Assembly (NCBI GenBank): GCA_012064385.1
Contig: QRDG01001972.1
Span: 372,001 to 436,000 of the forward strand
Direction: 5' to 3'
DNA from: Puccinellia tenuiflora
Taxonomy: Eukaryota; Streptophyta; Magnoliopsida; Poales; Poaceae
DNA: 64,000 bases
The notes under the pieces are model-generated. The model was not told the DNA's origin, searched no databases, and was given only the letters and a program-made list of their open reading frames with translations. Each line of letters starts with the position of its first letter. Within the stretch, counting starts at the first letter, position 1. Shown in pieces: positions 8,899 to 18,131 of this stretch. The translations under genes and the position numbers were made by a program.

Positions 8899-10137
8899 TC
8901 ACATAAGAATAAGTATTGAAATGCAAGGGAGAGCATCATCAAGAAAGTATAAAACACTTTTAAGTCTAACCCACTTCCTATGCATAGGCATCCTGTAAGA
9001 AAATAAATCAATTAAGCACAAAGTATTGAGCTTAGGAAGGTAAAATAAGAGCAACTTCACAACTTTTAGCATAAAGAGAGGCGTTTTAGTAACATGAGAA
9101 CTCCGACAACCATATTTTCCTCTCTCATAATAATTTTCAGTAGCATCATGAACAAACTCAACAATATAATTATCACTTAAAACAGGCTTTTCATGATCTA
9201 CAAGCACATAATTTCGTTCCATCTCAAAAATAGTGGGATTAAACTCACTTTCAATAGCATTATAATTTTTATCATCAAGTAATCTAGGACCATCATCAAG
9301 AGCTTTATCATAAGAAATTTCTAAACACAACTCCTCATTATCATGCATCTCATTGGTTGTAGCAAATAAAGGATTATCATAAGATTTATCAATATAACAC
9401 GGATTATGATATATAACAAGATCATTTTTATCAAAAAGGGATGTTTCAAATGAATCAATGGGATCATAACATTCATTCTCCTTTTGTAAGGAAGGAGGAC
9501 AATCAAATAATGTATGAGTTAGAGAATAACTCTCATTAGAAGGTAGAGATGGGTAGCTACTCCATTCTTCATCCTCTTGTTCATCACTATCCTCCTCGTT
9601 TTCATCCAATGAGCTTCCAGTTTCAACAATTTCTTCTTCCACAGGCTCCTGCACGGCATTAGTCTCTTCTTCTGGGGGAGATAAACCCTTAAGATATTCA
9701 GTAATATAGCAATTTTCATCTTTGTAATTATCCATTCAATAATTAAGTATAGCAAAACTTTCAGATTTATAAGCAGCATCATCATCATTTTTAATCAAAG
9801 AAGAAATTTCATAAGCACCCTTCCACGCAATAAATTCTTCAATAGGTTCCACATCATAAAAATCATAGTTTCCCTTAGCATAGGATGCTAAGTTTTCATT
9901 ATCATTGCAAGCACATTGGAAAGGAAGGTGTTCAAAATTCAACCAGCATGAAGATTCATCACAACAATAAGATATGTCATATTTGAAGCACAAGTCTCTA
10001 GCATAATTGTTCAGTTGATTTATTATTTTCCATAAGTGTATCCCTTTTTTAGACAAGCGGTATTCCTTATAATATTCTTGTTGATCTTCTGTGAATCCGC
10101 CTTGCCAATAAGATCTAGTTTCAAAGAAGTTAACCAT
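8899..10137 (-). pseudogene. Element E ORF of unknown function at the env position, one internal stop
   Basis: The minus strand has one 413-codon frame from an ATG at 10137, broken by a single TGA at 9736-9738. Everything after the TGA stays in frame, starting again with ATG. The N-terminal part is Tyr/Cys-rich (NFFETRSYW, CFKYDISYCCDESSC). The middle is very acidic (Glu/Asp-rich, SSLDENEEDSDEQEDEEW). The last 70 residues contain hydrophobic stretches (VVKLLLFYLP, LDDALPCISILILM) that could span a membrane. It has no gag, protease, RT or integrase motif. It lies upstream of the 3' LTR in the place where Athila elements may carry an env-like ORF, but pol is missing and the frame starts just after a truncated LTR. 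Env-like identity is inference from position and the hydrophobic C-terminus only. Confidence 0.5.
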
Positions 10138-10616
10138 TGAGAACAAGTAAGTAAATAAACAAGTATGATGAAATAGATAAAATATGAAAAGTGACCAGAG
10201 GAGTAATGATGATTAAAAGCAAGTAAATAATATTGAAAACAATGTAAAAAGATGGACCGGGGGCCATGGGTTCACTAGTGGAGTCTCTCAAGTAAATAAA
10301 ATATGCATGTGATGGGTGAACGAATTACAGCTAGGCAATTGACAAGATCATGACACAAACTCAATTTAGCTATGACAAAAAGGACATGATAATATTTATG
10401 GAGGCATCATGACAAGGAACAAAGACCGTTGAGTCCAACTGCGTCTTTGTCTAAAAAGTTCACCGTGGGATCGCTATCCAGCCTGTCACCCAACGGTATT
10501 AAGTTGCAAGCAACAGACAATTGCATTAAGTAAAGTGCATGAAGTAAGCAATACTAATATCAAAATAGACATTAACACCGATGTTTTACCCTTAGTAGCA
10601 ACAACACACCCTCGCC
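10138..10616 (-). mobile_element. Element E 5' LTR, inner fragment
   Basis: From about 10170 it matches 6436-6875 almost base for base (the same order of GATGGACCGGGGGCCATGGG, GGATCGCTATCCAG and GTTTTACCCTTAGTAGCAAC). It stops abruptly after CCCTCGCC at 10616, where unrelated DNA begins. The inner end runs straight into the ORF with no primer-binding site visible, so a deletion removed the PBS and the gag-pol region. Confidence 0.6.
10390..10616. repeat. 227-bp direct repeat, left copy
   Basis: This segment of E LTR recurs at 15725-15951 in the same orientation with only about five differences seen. The two copies bracket the 5.1 kb non-LTR island. Confidence 0.75.
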
Positions 10617-10904
10617 AACGAAAACCCTAAACCCCGTACCAAACACTATTCTACGACCAAGATACAGCAGTGTGCCAAGTTTGGCCTCATTCCGACAATT
10701 TTTGCTATGTCAAGGGTCATACCCTATCTCATTTCAGTCATGGTCAAACCTCTTTGAAATCCTGTTGACCATCTCCAAACCAGAGCGCCACACTACAACC
10801 GTCAGAAATGGTCTTCTACAAGGTTTGGCGAGGCGATCCACGAGATGCTGGTTCCTGCAATGTGATTGGCCTATTATGAATATGTTCCATATTTATTTCT
10901 ATTT
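10617..10904. other. Left edge of the non-LTR island
   Basis: Unrelated to the neighbouring LTRs. It opens with the telomere-like (telo-box) string AAAACCCTAAACCCC at 10621-10635. The rest has no supported ORF. It may be upstream DNA of the gene at 11189. Confidence 0.4.
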
Positions 10905-11025
10905 TTTTGGTGATAAAAAAGTGGAAAAAAAGACCAAAACCGCAAAACTCAACTAGTCAACAGGGATCGAACTCGAGTCGTTGGAACACCAAAACCGCAC
11001 CCAACCACTGGGCCACTGCCACTGC
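10905..11025 (-). mobile_element. tRNA-derived SINE-like element
   Basis: On the minus strand a Pol III A box, TGGCCCAGTGG (11015-11005), is followed 31 nt later by a B box, AGTTCGATCCC (10973-10963). Both fit the tRNA promoter consensus, and the segment ends in T- and A-rich tracts near 10903-10940. The intervening sequence does not fold as a proper tRNA by eye, which favours a SINE over a tRNA gene. Outer edges are approximate and no target duplication was identified. It lies about 85 bp upstream of the TATA box of the candidate gene. Confidence 0.55.
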
Positions 11026-11109
11026 AGGCTATTGCGTGAGACTTTGCACTTCCTTTCACCTCGTGGATCGCCTCGCCCAATTAATCCACCCACCCAATTA
11101 ATTTGCGTC

Positions 11110-11117
11110 TTTAAATA
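11110..11117 (+). promoter_or_regulatory. TATA box of the 11189 gene
   Basis: TTTAAATA in the context CGTCTTTAAATAGTGCC lies 79 bp before the start codon. A start site about 30 bp downstream gives a short CT-rich leader, normal for a compact grass gene. Confidence 0.5.
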
Positions 11118-11188
11118 GTGCCTCATTGCCTCCTCCTCCCTCCCGCCCCATTCTTCTCATCCCTCTCCAGCCTCCTCCCTCTAGCAAC

Positions 11189-11596
11189 ATGGCGACCAGC
11201 CCATTGTCTCTCCCTTCCAGCCCCGAGCCCTTCAGCGACGAGGACAACCACCCAGAGCCGCGCGGCTGGTGGGAGGTGCCGGAGAAGGAAGCTCCGAGGC
11301 GTCGGTCTGCCAAGCGATGCCGGCGAGGCAAAGCCCCCGTCGAGTCGGAGGGCCCCTTCGTCCACAACCCCACCCCCGACGACGTCAAGAAGATGGCCCG
11401 CTCCGAGAAGGCCCTTGAACGCCGCCTAGCCTTCCTGGAGAAGCAGGAGAGGAAGGCGGCGAAGGAGTGGCGCCCCGTCCCGACACACTGGGACAGGGCC
11501 ATGAAGCGGCTCCGGGAGGACAATCTCCGGGCCTTGTCCAACGCCGAGATGGCGGACAGGGCGGCGGAGTGGAGGAAGGCGGCCGGCGGCGAGTAG
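11189..11596 (+). CDS. Candidate intronless host gene, 135-aa basic protein of unknown function
   Basis: ATG at 11189 (AGCAACATGGCG, a good plant context) opens a 135-codon frame ending TAG at 11594. The frame is open upstream as well, but the ATG is the first in it and sits well after the TATA box. The protein has a Ser/Pro-rich acidic N-terminus (residues 1-25), a basic stretch RRRSAKRCRRGK at 37-48 resembling a nuclear localisation signal, and a charged Lys/Arg/Glu/Ala-rich C-terminal half (about 70-135) likely to be helical or coiled-coil. No enzyme motif is visible and I do not recognise the family. GC content is much higher than its flanks, as in many grass genes. TTAGGGTTT-like strings follow the stop, and AT-rich sequence suitable for polyadenylation follows at 11650-11720. 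It could instead be a gene fragment or a retrocopy. Confidence 0.5.
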   Translation: MATSPLSLPSSPEPFSDEDNHPEPRGWWEVPEKEAPRRRSAKRCRRGKAPVESEGPFVHNPTPDDVKKMARSEKALERRLAFLEKQERKAAKEWRPVPTHWDRAMKRLREDNLRALSNAEMADRAAEWRKAAGGE

Positions 11597-12186
11597 GGTT
11601 AGGGTTTAGGCCCCGCAGACGAAGGGGCGCCAACGGGTAGGGTTATGGTTTAGCGCCCTTTATATTTAGGGCCATATATGACATGTAATTTTTCTTTTTT
11701 TACTTTAATATATGTAATGTGTAATGTCGGTCGGGCCCCTCTATCTTATCTTATATATTTACTAATTGGAGGCACCAACGGAAGCTCCACGTTAATCCTC
11801 AACAACAAAGCAAATTAACCATCCGATCTGCCCGTTAGCTATTTACAACCATCAGATGAAGCAATAGAGTCCTCATGTTTTATCCCACGTACAGGCATCC
11901 TTAACGAGCCTTTCAATTGGTTTGGAAAAAAACACATGCGTTGTCAAAAAAAGAAAAACATCTCCCTTGCAGACTACTCCACCGATCCTACCCATCGAGT
12001 CACAAACGCGTCACCGGCCGCTCCCTCTGATCCTCCACCTCCATTGTCCTAGTCCGCCGCATCTCTTTCACCCGGCTACCGGCGTGTCGCCCTCGATCTG
12101 TTTCCTTTGCGTCACCATGCGCACGACCCTGATATCCAGCATCAAATCTGCGTGGGACTTCAATCACCATGCCGGCGACCGGTGCG

Positions 12187-12595
12187 GAGGCTAAGACAGA
12201 TGCGATCTGCATGTCTCCGGCTGCACGAACATACATCATCAACAGGCAACGGAGTGAGATTAATGAAGTTAGCGTGAGTGAGGAAAAAAAATCATCGTGT
12301 GCAGATTTGAAGAGCTGCTGTAACATTGCACTGGAATATATATTGCAGATTTACTGGAATCGAGGGATGCAGGTAACCGGCCGGACGAGTGGAAGCTAAA
12401 ACAGCTGGGCGCTGCATGTCTCCAGCGTCCGCGTCGCCTTCTCCGTCAAACAAGAGGGTATAATCAAACGGGCAAGGCCGTAAGAGAGAGTGAGGATTAA
12501 TGCACTTAGTGTGGATGAGTAAAATTTATTCCTTCGTGTACATATTTGAAGAGCTGGTCGTACCATTGCAATGGAATACTACAGATTCAATGATC
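12187..12595 (+). repeat. Diverged tandem duplication inside the Helitron
   Basis: The segment starting GGAGGCTAAGACAG (12187) recurs from GGAAGCTAAAACAG (12391). Both copies contain CTGCATGTCTCC, then GAGTGAG-ATTAATG (12252 and 12488) and ATTTGAAGAGCTG. The offset grows from 204 to 236 bp because of indels. Confidence 0.55.
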
Positions 12596-14700
12596 TTTTG
12601 TGTAAACAACGACTCTTAGACGACGCTAGCTGGAAATCAGGTAATGAATATACCATGATTGAACAATTATAAGTTATTATTTCACTGTATTTTATTAATT
12701 TAATTTCATAGAGTATGCCTTTTGAATCATTTTTTTCTACGCATAAGTTTCATAGTTGCCAGCCAGAATGTGTGAAATCTAAACAGATGGTTCTCTTCAG
12801 ATGAATCGTATGAATCATATATTACTATGCTTGCTTGATTGAATATAGTGTCTACATTTGACACTGAAAGAGTGTGTTTTCTCTAATTAAAGAGCCAAAA
12901 TTGTTGATGAAATGACAGCTTGGTATCCTTTGTATTAGAGCCGATGAGAAAAAATATGGCATCGGTGACATTCTATGTTTGATAGATTCGTGGAAGTAAG
13001 TAGTTAAACTATAAATTATTAATTATATGACCACGTGTCTTAGTCCATGCCATGCATGTTTGTACATTAATTTCAAGAATTAGTGGTCACTAAATGGATA
13101 CAAGATGTGTCATAGTGTTTTTTTAACACAAGATTTGAATCCTTTCCTGCAGCTTAAGTATTCAATACAGCCAATGGCCAGATGATGTTGGTACGTATGT
13201 GCTGGCATTGTCCGTTAGTTACTTAATTGCCAATGTAAGTGGATGTTTGTATCTTGGACTAAATTGCAATTCTGCATTCCTCCTTTCCAATTAACATTTC
13301 TGATTTTCATGATAATAGAATTGGTGGAAGTGTTTCATGGTGTGAGGAGTTTGGCGGTTAACCGTTCCTTAACTAAGTAATTTTTTTAAGGTTTCTTCTG
13401 GTGTCCGTACAGTAGTCTCTCTTCTCTCACTGTTATTTTATTATTGGATAAACTACTCACGTATATAATCCTAGATGTATTTCTCCATGTCACTCTTTGA
13501 TACTAAAAACCTAATGCATAATATTAGTTATTATTGTTTCTTACTAAAACCATCTTAGATAATAATAGTTATTTCACCATGGGTTTTCAGTCTATTTACA
13601 TGTAAGCGTCTTGCAATATATTTCCCCTTTTTGATCTACTTTACTGGATCATTCTAGATACAAAATAACATCCTTGCTGGTGGAATTTATAAATTCCTCG
13701 ATTTATTATTAGAATTTACTAATGTTTTATGATTATTCTTTTTATGATTTGCAACTAGCGGATCATTTAGTGACGTGTTCTACGTTGAGGATTTCAGTTC
13801 TAATAGTAGAGATGATGAACTTTGCACTTTATTTCGAGAATGCGTCTAACGTAGATTGGAATCTCAAGCATGAAAACAATGAATTTCCACTCTCTTTTAT
13901 GTGTGAAGAATGCGCTAATATGCCCTCTTCTTTGCACTTCAGGATTACAAATGTTTAGTCTGCAACAAAATGCATGTGTTCAGAATCAAGATTTCGTGTT
14001 TGCGGTAACATGTAACATAGGTTTGTGCCACCAACAGCATGTCAGTTGTAGCAAGGTATATCATGATGCTTTATTGCTTAAAGCTCATTGTCATATGTGC
14101 TTTATCCAAAGATCTCAGTTTTGTTTACTCGGTATTTTCTCCGTCTTGGTATTGAATTCATACTACAACATTGGTGAAATCCTACGAGCTGTCGATTCAT
14201 CAATATGAATGTGCTAAGTTATGATATACAATTAAAATTAAAGATAAATAGGTCTCGAGAATATATTTGTTGAATTATTTTCATTCAAGATTTTTGTATA
14301 AGATACTTTTTTGGATGTTTCCACATAAATCTATGAAAACATTTAGCAATTCGCATGTTAATAAAATGGAGTAAACACAATACTACTATTTGTAATATAT
14401 GTGGCTTAGATTTCTTTGCAATGTTAGGTGTAGCTATAAGTTTTTCACCCAAAGGCCAAGGAAATAGAAGTCCATATTAAAATAGTTCAACCATAATGCA
14501 GGATAATTGTAGCTTCAGACAGTAAAATTATAAAAAAAAACTAATTAACATAATATATGTTTTGTGCTGGAAATAGCAGCTAACACAATATTAAATTTAT
14601 ATTTAAAATATTGTTATCTGTTTTTCAATTATGAACTATTGGAAATAAAAAAAATTACAATGACTCTTCAAAATATGTTTTCCTTTTCACAACACACTAG

Positions 14701-14718
14701 CCCGTGCAGTCGCACGGG
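14701..14718 (+). other. Helitron 3' terminal hairpin
   Basis: A 7-bp perfect stem with 4-nt loop ends 11 nt before the last base of the CTAG terminus, the position used by Helitrons as a rolling-circle termination signal. Confidence 0.7.
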
Positions 14719-14730
14719 TTGACGACTAGT

Positions 14731-15724
14731 ATATATGTAATGTGGTTGCCAAAGTTTTCTTTGACTCCTTCATGTCCTCAACAAATTCATTTGAATTTTC
14801 AGCAATAGCCAACATACTCTTCTCCCCTACTTCAGAAGCAATGCTAGAAGCCTTGTGCTTGGGTATAATATTCCTCCCCGTTACTCTGTGTTAACCGCTG
14901 GACCGTCGCTGGTCTTGACGCGTGACGTGCAGTCCAGTTTGACCCCCGCGTCCCATCGTGTTGTCACGTCAAAACCCAGCACCGCCCCTCTGCCTCTCTG
15001 TTTGACCTACCGCTATTTACTCCACCAAATAACTGGCCATCATAACACGTCCTCCTAAGCCGCCGCCAGATCTCGCCACGTCTCTCGCCGCCACAGCTCT
15101 CGACGTCTCTCGCCGCAACATCTAGCCACATCTCTTGCCGCCGAAGTCTGTACCGAGGACACTTGAATCGAGCGACGCTACGCATGGCTGGCTGGCTGCT
15201 GCGCGTGGACATTGCATGCATGCATTCATTGACGAGACGGTGGCAAGCGTGCGTGCGCGTGCCTGGCTCTACGTGGCTGCTGTGCATGCACGAGATTGTG
15301 TTGGCGCGTTTCAGCGTTTGTATCGTGGCGGCGCGCGTGAATGCATGCATGGTTAAGTCAGCGCTGCGCGCATGCACTGCAGGCTACATAAACCTAAAAA
15401 GAAACGGAAGCTACGATCGTCACATGCATAACAGGTTGGATCGGCAAATAAATTAAGGGAATCAGAGAACACGCCACGGCCCAATGGACACAACCACGGG
15501 CCGAAGAGAATCCACAGAACCACAGCCTAACGGTCCAAACAGCGCCACATGCCGATCGGCCCCACTCGTCAGAGTTAACGGTCAATGCTTGACCAACGGC
15601 AAACGTCCAGTTTGTCCATTTGTGAGAGTTTCAGCTAACGAAGAGGGGAAAAGTGAGCAAAAGTTAAGAATGTGGGCATGGCTGAGTAGTACTAAGGAAC
15701 TAGGGGCACAGAAATAGAAAACCC
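14731..15724. other. Unclassified GC-rich DNA, right part of the island
   Basis: No supported gene. Minus-strand frame 14880-14745 gives a short helical, Lys/Glu-rich peptide-like stretch that could be an exon remnant, but this is weak. It contains a 25-bp-period repeat (15079-15141) and five RY-type CATGCA motifs (15215, 15219, 15285, 15344, 15371). The segment ends at GAAAACCCTAA (15717-15727), where the E LTR resumes. Confidence 0.4.
15079..15141 (+). repeat. 25-bp-period degenerate tandem repeat
   Basis: CGTCTCTCGCCGC occurs at 15079 and 15104, and CATCTCTTGCCGC at 15129, exactly 25 bp apart each time. Confidence 0.6.
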
Positions 15725-15951
15725 TAATATTTATGGAGGCATCACGACAAGGAACAAAGACCGTTGAGTCCAACTGCGTCTTTGTCTAAAAAGTCCACCG
15801 TGGGATCGCTATCCAGCCTGTCACCCAACGGTATTAAGTTGCAGGCAACAGACAATTGCATTAAGTAAAGTGCATGAAGTAAGCAATACTAATATCAAAA
15901 TAGACATTAACACCGCTGTTTTACCCTTAGTAGCAACAGCACACCCTCGCC
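15725..15951. repeat. 227-bp direct repeat, right copy
   Basis: Right partner of 10390-10616; see that entry for the comparison. Confidence 0.75.
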
Positions 15952-16513
15952 CTTAGACGTTTCTGTCACTCGTGCCCAGGAACAAAAGGGGGCATGAACC
16001 CACTATCTAGCATAAATACCCTCTCTTGGAGATACACACAATCACTTGGCCAAAGTAACTACGCACATCAGAGAGCATGCAAGAACATAAATTACTCATA
16101 TAAGAATCATGCACAATCTGAACATAACTTCATAATCCATCGGATCCCAGCAAACACATCACATAGCATTACAATAATCGATCTTGATCATGTTAGGCAT
16201 CTCACAAGATCATAAGACATGAAGCACAAGAGAGCGAGACTACCAACTAGCTACTGCCATGGACCCGTAGTACAAGGTGAGACTACTCACAAATCATCTC
16301 GGAGGAAGGCATGGCGATGAAGAGCCCTCTGGGATCGATCTCCCCTCCGGCAGAGTGCCGGGATCATCTTTAGATTGGACCACGAACTAGGGTTTTCGGT
16401 GATGGCGCGTCGGGGTCGAGTTTCTGGAAAATAATGGCCGCCTCGACGTTTCTAGGTTTTTAGGGATTTTATAGGCGTCGGAGGGCGTCGAGGAGAGGTC
16501 CCAGGGGCAGGGG
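15725..16513 (-). mobile_element. Element E 5' LTR, outer fragment
   Basis: It matches 6638-7435 in order and orientation, including the leader region with GGCCGCCTCGACGTTT. It is cut on the right by insertion of element F after AGGGG (16509-16513), the expected 5-bp target duplication of F. Its left 227 bp repeat 10390-10616. Confidence 0.65.
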
Positions 16514-18024
16514 TGATACGTGCATTTTATATCATCATTTCTATACCTTATATCATCTTATTAGAATGTTATTTGCACTGTTATATCAATATTTTGCATG
16601 TTTTAGATGATTTATGAGACTTTTATACAAAGCCCCTATTTTTGGTATTTAATATCTGGGAGGCAGAATACCCCCCTTTTCTTGTTTTTATTGTTTCAGG
16701 AGTTTCGCGAACCCAAATAATTAAAGGAAAAATATCACGCCAGTTTTTCATTAGGGGAAAGGTAGTGGGAAGAAGACCAAAGACAGGAGATCCACGAGGG
16801 CCAAGTTAGGTGGGCCCACGCGGCCCATGTACCTGCCCGCGTGGGACCCATCAAACGGCGCCTCGAGCACCTCCTCGCATGGGGCTTTTTATCAACACCT
16901 TCGTCTTCTCCGAAAAGGGACGCCCTAATTTTCCCCGAATTATCTGAGGCCGTGGCGGCGGCGGAGCTCCTGATTCTCTCCGAAGGGGGTCAGATCCTGC
17001 TGCTCTAGAGCTCCGAAAAGGGGGAAATCATCACCATCGTCATCACCTCTCCTCCTTGGCGTGGGAGGAGGCCTCTACATCATCATCATCATCAAGACCA
17101 GCACCATCTCTATCTCCATCTCCGTGATCCACTTCGTTCCCCTCATAGTTTGAGAGTTGCTATACCCTAGATCATTGCCTTGTGCTCCTATTCATGTTTG
17201 TGATTGGGTACTTGTCATTATTTGGTGGTGAAGTATTTATTTCAGATTGTGTTGTACCCTTTATACCATTGATTATGATCATGTTTTCACGTTGTGAGTA
17301 GTGCCCATATGTTCCTGAGGGCATAGGATGAATTGGCAATGATTTATATATAACATGTGTTGGTATTTTGTCAAGTGTTTATCTTCTATGTGATTCTATG
17401 ATGGTGTTGTGCGAACGTCGACTGCATAACACTTCACCTTTAAGGGCTCATAGGAGAACAACGTAGTGTAATGAATTAAGGAAGACTTGGGAGGACAACT
17501 AAGCCTAAGACGGAGTCATGCACTTATATTATGTGGGTAGTAGTGTCGGGGACCTTAGAGTGTAATGCTATGGTGGTACTTTACGTCTTAATAATTCTTG
17601 TGTAGTCATTAAATTGGCCACATGATCCATCATAAGGGGTTGTAGTTTGTTTATTTAGCTATGCCTAGTTATGGCTCCGCCCCAAGAATATTAAAACTTG
17701 ACAAGATATGCAACGTGTTGTTTAATAATTCTCTATGCCTAGTTATATCCATGCCGCCCTCGGGAACGTTTTCCACATATAAGTTACACACCATTTGAGC
17801 TTGTCCTCTTGCCACATAGAGGATTGGGCTTTCAACTGTTACTATTTACTTTCGACATGTTTATTATCTTTGCAATCATACAACTGAAAATCCCTAAAAC
17901 ATTTGCATCTTTCATTTCTTTATTTATCATTCTTTCTAACCAATACCTTCAGCTCCTCGTGGGTTCGACAACCTTTTCTGATTGAAAGGTACTACAATTG
18001 ATCTCCTGCACTTGGGAGTCATCA
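16514..18024 (+). mobile_element. Element F 5' LTR (Athila-type)
   Basis: It begins TGATACG and ends GTCATCA, with TGAT/ATCA as matching ends, 1511 bp. An 11-nt spacer separates it from a tRNA-Asp primer-binding site. The 3' LTR is not in the window, because later insertions push it to the right. No ORF inside is supported. A (CAT/ATC)-rich short repeat occurs near 17070-17100. Confidence 0.75.
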
Positions 18025-18035
18025 AGATACTTTTC

Positions 18036-18053
18036 TGGCGCCGTTGCCGGGGA
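18036..18053 (+). other. Primer-binding site of F (tRNA-Asp)
   Basis: TGGCGCCGTTGCCGGGGA is complementary to the 3' end of plant tRNA-Asp (...CCCCGGCAACGGCGCCA), the usual primer of grass Athila-type elements. Confidence 0.85.
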
Positions 18054-18131
18054 GCGTAGTGCTATTGGTAAGAAGTTTGGTAAGGAAACTTGAAAGCTGA
18101 ATTATATTTGCTGTTTTATCTCATTGATACC

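Larger units (their letters stand above)
11749..14729 (+). mobile_element. Non-autonomous Helitron
   Basis: The 3' end is diagnostic: a GC-rich hairpin CCCGTGC-agtc-GCACGGG (14701-14718), then 7 nt, then CTAG (14726-14729) followed by host T. The 5' end is set at TC (11749) after host A, in the context ATCTTATATATTTAC, typical of Helitron TC starts; TC at 11744 is an alternative. There are no terminal inverted repeats or target duplications, as expected. The 3.0 kb interior has no Rep/helicase frame. Small ORFs (for example 13722-13958 and 13870-14208) show no domain, but the mixture of GC-rich segments and intron-like AT-rich DNA could be captured gene pieces. Confidence 0.65.

Noticed and set aside
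10963..11015. A functional tRNA gene on the minus strand
   Set aside because: A and B boxes are present, but I cannot pair an acceptor stem or find a proper anticodon arm.
11098..11541. 147-codon minus-strand frame
   Set aside because: It is antisense to the candidate gene at 11189-11596, which has the better start context and promoter. GC-rich third positions create such shadows.
10617..15727. GAAAACCCTAA at both island edges as an 11-bp target duplication of a Mutator-like element
   Set aside because: No terminal inverted repeats lie inside it, and the string is a common telo-box-like motif. Microhomology at repair junctions is a simpler reading.
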